Assembly (NCBI RefSeq): GCF_010093535.1 | Contig: NW_022985207.1 | Span: 353,858 to 417,857 of the forward strand | Source of the DNA: Lindgomyces ingoldianus | Taxonomy: Eukaryota > Ascomycota > Dothideomycetes > Pleosporales > Lindgomycetaceae | DNA length: 64,000 bases | Direction: 5' to 3' | In this document: positions 57,531 through 64,000 of the stretch, in pieces | Position numbering within the stretch: position 1 is the first letter of the stretch | Layout of the letters: each line of letters starts with the position of its first letter | Made by a program: the position numbers and the translations under genes | The notes under the pieces: model-generated | Told to the model about the DNA's origin: nothing | Databases searched by the model: none | What the model saw: only the letters and a program-made list of their open reading frames with translations

Positions 57531-58174
57531 AAATAAATAAAATAAACTAAATAGTTTTTATTTAAAGCTTTACTATATATAACTACTAGTAGTACTATTA
57601 TAACTAGAGACGCTAGTAGTACTTTTATTTTCTAACTCTTTTAACTCTTCTTTATCTTCTAGATTTATTATTTGTTTTTGTTTTCCTTTAGAACTACTAG
57701 GTAAAGTATAATTATAAAAAAGTTGCTTTTTACTATAAGAATAGAAATAGCAATTATAAAAATATCTACTTACTAAATATAGTATAAAATATATATCTTT
57801 TTAACATTAATTTTTTTACTAAAACTAAAATTATAATATAATATAAATAAAGTAAGTAATATTAATAAGTAGAATAACTTTAGCAAAATAAATATATATG
57901 TTAAATAGTATTATATAGCGTTATTTATATATTATTATTATATATATTATAGTTGTTTAAATTATAGTAATTACTTGTTAAAGTTTTTTTTAGCTTATAT
58001 AGTTTTTTTTTTAATAAAAAAGCCTTATATATTACTAGAGACATAAGAATTATTATATACTATTATAATAATTATTACTTTTACTACTTAAAATCTTTTT
58101 CTATAAAATATCTATTTATAGAAATAGTAATTACTACGTACCTCTAGTAATAGTAATTACTATTACTAGAAAAA
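57531..58174 (-). mobile_element. hAT-like element D, second copy, one end
   Basis: 57880-58135 is the inverted equivalent of 18786-19036. The terminal CAGGGTTGC is not reached because a Gypsy LTR starts at 58175, a few bases short of it (CTAGAAAAA precedes). On the minus strand 57800-57570 is one open frame of about 75 codons ending in a stop: an aromatic stretch, then K-G-K-Q-K-Q-I-I-N-L-E-D-K-E-E-L, then a Ser/Thr tail. This looks like the C-terminus of the element's protein; I could not place it in a domain. Confidence 0.5.
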
Positions 58175-58464
58175 TGTAACAATTCTACGAATCGTTCCAT
58201 CTCGGGTCGCTCGGATCCTATCTAAAGGGTCCCTGTATCGGCCCCGACCATGACTTGACCCAGTCCCCTGCTGTTACCCCTATTCCCTCATGTATTTAGT
58301 CGCACCTCGCCCCTGTAGCTAGCTTAGTAGTTTTCTAATATTCTACGTACAAGGCCTATAGGTGTTATTAGTATTCCTAGGTCTCTAAGTCCCCACGCAC
58401 TTCTATATGCCTGTGAGTAGATTCATACTGCATTTAGACCTATTATCTTACCTGCGCTGTTACA
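58175..58464 (+). repeat. 5' LTR of the chromodomain Gypsy
   Basis: 290 bp, TGTAACAATTC to GCGCTGTTACA. Its first 130 bp (58185-58310) keep many CpG pairs (CTACGAATCG, CTCGGGTCGCTCGG) although the internal region is mutated. Confidence 0.82.
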
Positions 58465-58759
58465 TTATATTAGAAAACTTACTTTTGCTAGTAACAGCCT
58501 TATATAATATTATATTAATTATTTATTTAACTATATCTAACTTTAAAAAGCGTCTAATTTAGTTTAGGTTGTAATTTCTTACACACTATTACATTAAATT
58601 ATTTAGTTAGTATAGATAGAATCCTAGAGACCTTTTATTAACTAAAGCCTTTAGGTTTAAAACTTTTTATCCCCTATAATTAGAATTACCTTTAGAAAAG
58701 TTATAAAGAGTGCGCTAAGGTAGAAACTTAAAAACTACTAATAACTTATTAGAATTAGG

Positions 58760-60050
58760 GACAACTACTAATGCCTAACTCTTAACTACTATTAGATTCT
58801 ATTATAAAGACTACAACCTATTCTAGCTGCAGCTAAGGCAAGATGCCTGCCTTTAAAACTAAACTACTACTAACCTTAACAGCTAAACCCCCTTTTATAG
58901 GACCTAAAGCTAAAAACCTACTAGATTTAGAGTTAAACCTTAGTAGCATAGCCCTTAAAAACTAAGTTACTTAATTAAGGGCATAAATTAAATAGCTAAC
59001 TAAATTAAAAACTGTTAGTCTTAATTATCCCCTACTAACTACTAAATTACCTTTAATAATGCCTTAAATTACCTCTGCTACACTAATAGTAAAAGACTTT
59101 TTAGGCACCCTTAAGCTTTTTTAAAGCTACCTTACTAAACACACACTTAAGATTAAGAACTTTATAAATAGTAAAAAACTTATGTTTAAATAATAGTAAG
59201 CTTTTATTATAGACAGACTTAACATTAATGCAGATTACTATTAGAGTAAGCGCGCACGCATAGCGCTAGTATAAGGACACACTGCTAGTATTACAAAGGA
59301 ATACCTAGAGCCTAGATACCTAGCTAAATTAGATTACTTTTAGTTTAAAAGCATAAAAGAAATAATTAAGCTTTTATAAACTTACTTTATTACTAGTAAT
59401 AAAAAGACAGAGGCGCAACAGGTGTTTTAAACTCTTAGAATAAGTAAAAAAGAAGTGTTCTTTACCTTTAAAGCTTACTTTATTAGTGCTACTGTTAAAA
59501 AGTTTATATTAAAGTTAAAATAGTTTTTCTACTTATAAAAAAAGATACTACCTAGCTTAAAAGTACTAAACTTAGGTTTTAAGCACACTTAAAAGGGCTT
59601 TTTTAAGACTATAGTAGCCTACCTAACAGCCTATAACATAGAAAGAAGGAATACCCCTACTATTTTAGAGTAAACTATTAATCTTACCTAACAGTCTACT
59701 ATTAGACCTAGTATAGATTAGTCTTAAAAGGTTTCTAGTAATACATCTAAGGCAGTATACTATTCTAGTGCACCCTAACCTGCACCTCTATTAGTACCCT
59801 AGTCTACCCTAGCTACCCACTAACAACCTAGCTAGACACCTGCCTCTAAAAGACAGACAACTCCTAGTAACTGTTATAATTATAGAAAACTAAAACATTT
59901 TACTAGCAACTGCCCTATCTCTAAGGTATAAAAAATAGAGGTAGAGTAGTAAGATTCTAAAAAAGAATTTATAGATATAAATAATTTTAATCTAAATGCC
60001 TTTTAAATAAAAAATAGTAACACTTAGAGAAACTTTTTATTCTAGGCTTA
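58760..60050 (+). pseudogene. Gag of the chromodomain Gypsy, RIP-degraded
   Basis: The plus strand reads as a capsid-type gag with charged helices (about 59240-59650), a Pro/Ser/Thr-rich linker (59750-59860) and a CCHC knuckle at 59872-59913: C-Y-N-Y-R-K-L-K-H-F-T-S-N-C, with the second Cys changed to Tyr by a G-to-A step. An acidic tail follows (about 59930-59990). Stops are TAA/TAG. Gag start is not certain. It packages the element RNA in active relatives. Confidence 0.7.
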
Positions 60051-60079
60051 AGTAAGTATAATCTATTAAACATTAATTT

Positions 60080-63000
60080 ATTACACTTATTTAAAAAAAA
60101 CACTTTTAAGTCTTTACTATTTTATATTTAAAAAGCATTAAAGTTTTTTTAAATCTTTTAGTTAATACTAGCGCCTATAGTTTTTTATTTATTAACTTAA
60201 TAACTACTAAGTTATTATTTTAATGCCTTTATATTCCTATCTAACGCTTACTATTTAAAGTTATAGTTAAGGGCTTTTAAGATTAGATCTAAGTCTCTGT
60301 CTACTAGTATATTTGCCTATATATGTAAATTAATAGAAAAAGCATCTAAAACTGCCTCTTTGTTATTATAGACCTTAGCTCCTAGAATTACATTATTAGC
60401 ATTAAATAGTTATGTTATTTTAAACTTTATTTAGATATAAAGAGGAATTAGATTATATAGCCTAGCAAATATCTACCTACTTATAAACCTTTGCTACCCT
60501 TACTTATGCAATTAACCTAGCCTACACGTAATAAAGAAGTAGAGCTAGATATTAAACAACGCAACACACTATAAAAAAGGACTAATTTTAGTAGTTATAT
60601 AGCCTAACAATCTACTGCATTAAGGGTTTACTAAGGCTACTAAAATTATACAGATCTTCTATTATCTACAGTCTAAAGACACTTAAATTATTTTTCTGCC
60701 TATTTATTAAAAAGTTTAGAACAGGTCTAAAGGAGGTCTGTTTAGCTACTATTACTCTAATTTTAGTAAATGCTTTTTATTTTAACATAAAAAAAAATAT
60801 TTTTTTTTAACTTTTATTTATAAAATTAAGTAGTTAATTAAAGATAAGTAAGCTTTATAGTTAGACACTAAATATAAAACTAAAGCATTAGTAAACCTTT
60901 AATTACTCTTTAAATACTATTAGTACTAAGATGTATTTAGCTACACAGCAGCTTACTAGCTACTAGTACATTGTCTATATAACTATAAGATTGTCCTTAC
61001 AGAGCCTCTCTTTAATAGTTATAGTCTGTTGTACAAACAGAACCTTAAGGAGCTAGAGGTAATAAAGAAATACATTATAAATAATCTAAAATATAGCTTT
61101 ATTAAGTAAAGTTAGAGCTCTTTTACATCTCCAATTTTTTATGTATAGAAACTAAATAGCAACTTATATATCTATGTTAATTACTGTAAACTTAACGCTT
61201 TTACTTATAAAAATGTGTATCTAATACTGCGCATAAACAAACTTTTGTTAAGACTTACTAAGGTAGTAATTTTTACTAAGTTTAATATTTACACAGCTTT
61301 TAATAAGATTAGAATAAATCTAAGCTTTAAAAAGTGTACTACCTTTTAAACATAATATAAAACCTATAAGTGTAAAGTTTTGCTTTTTAGATTATGTAAC
61401 AGTCTAGCAACTTACTAGCGCTATATAAATAATATATTAATTAACTATCTAAATAATTTCTGTATTACTTATTTTTATAACATTCTTATCTACTTTAAAA
61501 ATAAAGCAACTTATATCCTCTATGTTAAAAAAGTCTTAGAAAGGCTCTAGCAAGTAGAATTATAAGTAAAGATTAAAAAAAGTAAATTTTATGTTACTTA
61601 AATAAAGTATCTTAGCTATATACTTTTAAACAAAGGACTAGAGGTTAACCTAGAGAAAGTAGAGGTGCTACGCAACTAGCAGGCGCCTACTACTATAATA
61701 GGTGTAAAATCTTTTCTAAGCTTTACTAGATTTTATTAGCAATTTATTTTAAAATTCTTTTATATAGCAAAACTAATTATTACACTTTAAAGCTCTACTA
61801 CCTTTTTTATATAGACTTTAGAGTGTAACATAGCTTTTAAAAAGCTAAAGTCTGCGCTACTAAGTATACCTACGCTTTACTATTTTAACTTTATGTTATA
61901 AACTAAAATTAAAACTAACACTTCTAATAAAGTAGTAGTAAAAGTCCTTTCTTAGGAATAAGCAGATAGAAATTAGTGCCTTATATTATTCTATAGTAAG
62001 GTCTTATCTAGTTTAGAGCTAAACTAGGAGATACATAATAAGAAGCTATTTATAATTATTACTGCGTTTAAATAATAAAGGGCTAAGCTTACATCTATAG
62101 TAATAAGCACTCTAGTATATACTAATTATTATTTATTAGAGTACTTTATAATAATAAAGGTGCTAAATGCTTATTAGGTTTATTAAGCTAAAAAGTTAAC
62201 TTAGTATTACTTCTAAATTAAGTACACCCTTAGTAAGAATAATGCTAGGGCAGACATTCTTAGTTGTTGTAAATAAGACATAGAAAATTTAAGAGTAGCT
62301 TAAACTAATAATAGGTTAAAAGTCCTACTAGAACTACACTAACTACACCTCTAAATTAACTCTAAACTAGCCTAGTACTATATTACTTAAATAACAACTT
62401 AAGCAGCTACACTAAACATTATAAAAGAACTAGACTAGGTTATGTTTTTAGATTCTCTAGAATTAATTAACATATTACTTTAAAAAAATTAAGCCTTTTT
62501 TACATAAAAGCAAGAACTCTTACCCTACTATTATTAGATAGAAAATAGACTACTTCTCTATGCTAACTACTTATGTGTGCTAGTAGACTTGTTGCTGTGT
62601 ACCTAACTTATCTAAGAAGTCTATAACTAAGTATCCTTAGCACACTTAAGTGCTACTAAGACCTATTAGTTACTAGCCTAAAAGTACTACTAGAAGGGTA
62701 TAAAGGCTACTTGTAAATAATATGTATAGAATTACCTCCTTTATTTTAAGGCTTATCTAAAATAAACTTAAACCCTAGGCTTTATCTACCCCCTACTAAT
62801 TTCTGCTTAACTAATGCAGCACCTGTGCATTAACTTTAAGAAGTTTTTCAAAGATAAGTCTAGATATAATTAAATTATAGTTATAATTAATTACTTATTA
62901 AAATAAGCTATTTTTATCCCCTGCTATAAAACAATTAACGCCTAAAAAATAGCTACCTTATTTATTTAATAAGTGTACTATTTTAGCTACACACCTAAAA

Positions 63001-63990
63001 CTATTATCTTTAACTAAGGACCTTAGTTTATATCTAGTTTTTAGTCTAAATTTTGTTAAATTTTAGGCATAAAAGTTAAGCTTTTTACTACTTATTATAA
63101 GGAAACAGATAGCTAAATAGAGATTATAAATAAGTATATTAATTAAAAACTAAGGCTTTTTATATCTTTTTACTAAGATAACTAGAGTTCCTTACTGCTC
63201 CTAATTAATTAGGCTTAGATAACTTTACCTTATGCAATAATTAAAATGTCTTTATATTAAGTCTTATATAGCTCTAAACTATGTTAAAGCTAGGACTAGA
63301 AACATTCTATAGAACCTATTACAGCTATAGATAAGCTAAATTATAAAGATGCTCTAGCATTAGCAACCTGCATGCATGCAGCCTAGGAGTTAGCTAAGAC
63401 CTATATAAAAAAGGCCTAGAATTAGATGTAAACTATAGTTAACTGCTACTACTAGCTAGTTAACTAGAAGGTTAGCAACATAGTCTACCTAGACACTAAG
63501 AACTTTACTGTTTAAAGACCTAGCTAAAAACTATCTAAATAATAAAAAGGTCTTTATAAGGTACTTAAACAAGTTAGAAACTTATACTGCCTAGAGCTAC
63601 CTTTAAAGTTAAAAATATATAATGTTTTTGCACTAAATGTGCTCTATAAAGACCTTTAAAATCTACTTCTAAAATAAAAACTTTTAAAACCCCCTAGAAT
63701 TACTATTAATAGAGTAGAGAAGTAGAAAGTAGAAGAAATACTTACTAGTAAGCTTTACTAAAAAACACTTAAGTACTAGGTAAAATAAGTAGGACACAAC
63801 CTTAATCTAGTCTAGTATAAGGCTTTAAATTTTATAGGGTCTTTTTATAAACTAAAGGCTTTTTATAATAAGCATCTAAATTAGCTAGAACTTTTAAGGG
63901 CTTTATATAAATAAATTAAGGCTTTTAAAGCTAGTATAGAAGGCATAGATTACTTAGTAGATAATAAAGTATAAAAGTAAGAAGTTAGAT
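60080..63990 (+). pseudogene. Pol of the chromodomain Gypsy, RIP-degraded
   Basis: Domains in order: protease about 60155-60200 (L-L-V-N-T-S-A, from D-T-G-A); RT about 61110-61620 with S-P-I-F-Y-V, F-T-K-F-N-I-Y-T-A-F-N-K-I-R-I at 61267-61315, C-N-S-L-A-T-Y and the YxDD box as Y-F-Y-N near 61470; RNase H about 61900-62110 (L-E-L-N-x-E-I-H-N-K-K-L); integrase zinc-binding part about 62640-62800 (L-A-H-L-S-A-T-K-T), catalytic core about 62860-63400; chromodomain about 63715-63870 (V-E-E-I-L-T-S-K-L, then Y-x-V-K-x-V-G-H-N). Several catalytic Asp codons are Asn. A chromodomain directs such chromoviruses to heterochromatin in active relatives. The end of pol is at or just past the window edge. 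Confidence 0.8.
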
Positions 63991-64000
63991 TATATTTTTA

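Larger units (their letters stand above)
58175..64000 (+). mobile_element. Chromodomain Ty3/Gypsy retrotransposon, 5' part
   Basis: 5' LTR 58175-58464, then gag and pol on the plus strand through a chromodomain, continuing past the window edge. It inserted about 12 bp from the end of hAT-like element D. The 3' LTR is not in the window, so the TSD cannot be checked. Confidence 0.88.

Noticed and set aside
57228..57536. Open frame across the second gap
   Set aside because: It consists of N bases and has no content.
1..64000. Starship-type giant element or secondary metabolite cluster hypothesis
   Set aside because: No tyrosine recombinase (DUF3435) frame, no NRPS/PKS or effector-like gene could be read; all recognised frames are transposon proteins, a DUF6589-like gene and the GRF-finger gene.

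Overview
The window looks like a repeat compartment from a filamentous ascomycete genome (Pezizomycotina). Nearly every base belongs to a transposable element. Almost all copies carry the mark of repeat-induced point mutation (RIP): coding frames can still be read by eye but are full of TAA/TAG, catalytic Asp codons have become Asn, and TpA replaces CpA/TpG throughout. Families seen are Fot1/pogo-type DDE transposons (three families, here called A, B and G), an IS630/Tc1-like transposase, hAT-type elements and their MITEs, a 3-kb element with 9-bp target duplications, Helitron2-like elements, Ty3/Gypsy and Ty1/Copia retrotransposons, solo LTRs and one TRIM. There are two assembly gaps (19037-19681 and 57241-57530).

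Layout. 1-112: Helitron2-like end inside a Copia pol remnant (113-1593) with its 3' LTR (1594-1923). 1924-6135: IS630-like transposase gene split by pogo element A1 (2242-5811), which itself holds a head-to-head foldback copy (3691-4781) and a fresh solo LTR (4984-5590). 6698-17015: minus-strand Gypsy E1 with a 9-bp-TSD element in its LTR (7472-10504), a Helitron-like insert in its RT (13441-15212) and a hAT MITE (15732-16192). 17016-19036: hAT-like end D carrying pogo B1. 19682-29445: Gypsy I split by complete Gypsy H (19762-29266, TSD CTAGT), which holds a Helitron2-like insert (about 21477-25320) with a pogo remnant, three Copia LTRs and a minisatellite. 29446-30787: a GC-balanced, un-RIPed island. 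30788-31884: pogo B2. 32845-55502: Gypsy E2 split by complete Copia F (33774-47499, TSD TTAAG) and by a DUF6589-bearing element (49851-53798). 55505-58174: pogo B5, hAT pieces and gap. 58175-64000: 5' LTR, gag and pol of a chromodomain Gypsy running off the window.

The only sequence that reads as an intact host-type gene is in the island: a three-exon model at 30053-30584 giving a 147-residue protein with two GRF-like zinc fingers. Both introns have GTAAGT donors and are 42 and 46 bp long, normal for such fungi.

Insertion order can be read from target-site duplications. The deepest stack is Gypsy E2 > Copia F > hAT MITE C2 > pogo A2 > pogo G. The last element in, G, is visibly less mutated than its hosts, so the stack records successive waves of invasion and RIP. 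The elements do not form a pathway; the window is an archive of mobile DNA around one small surviving gene.
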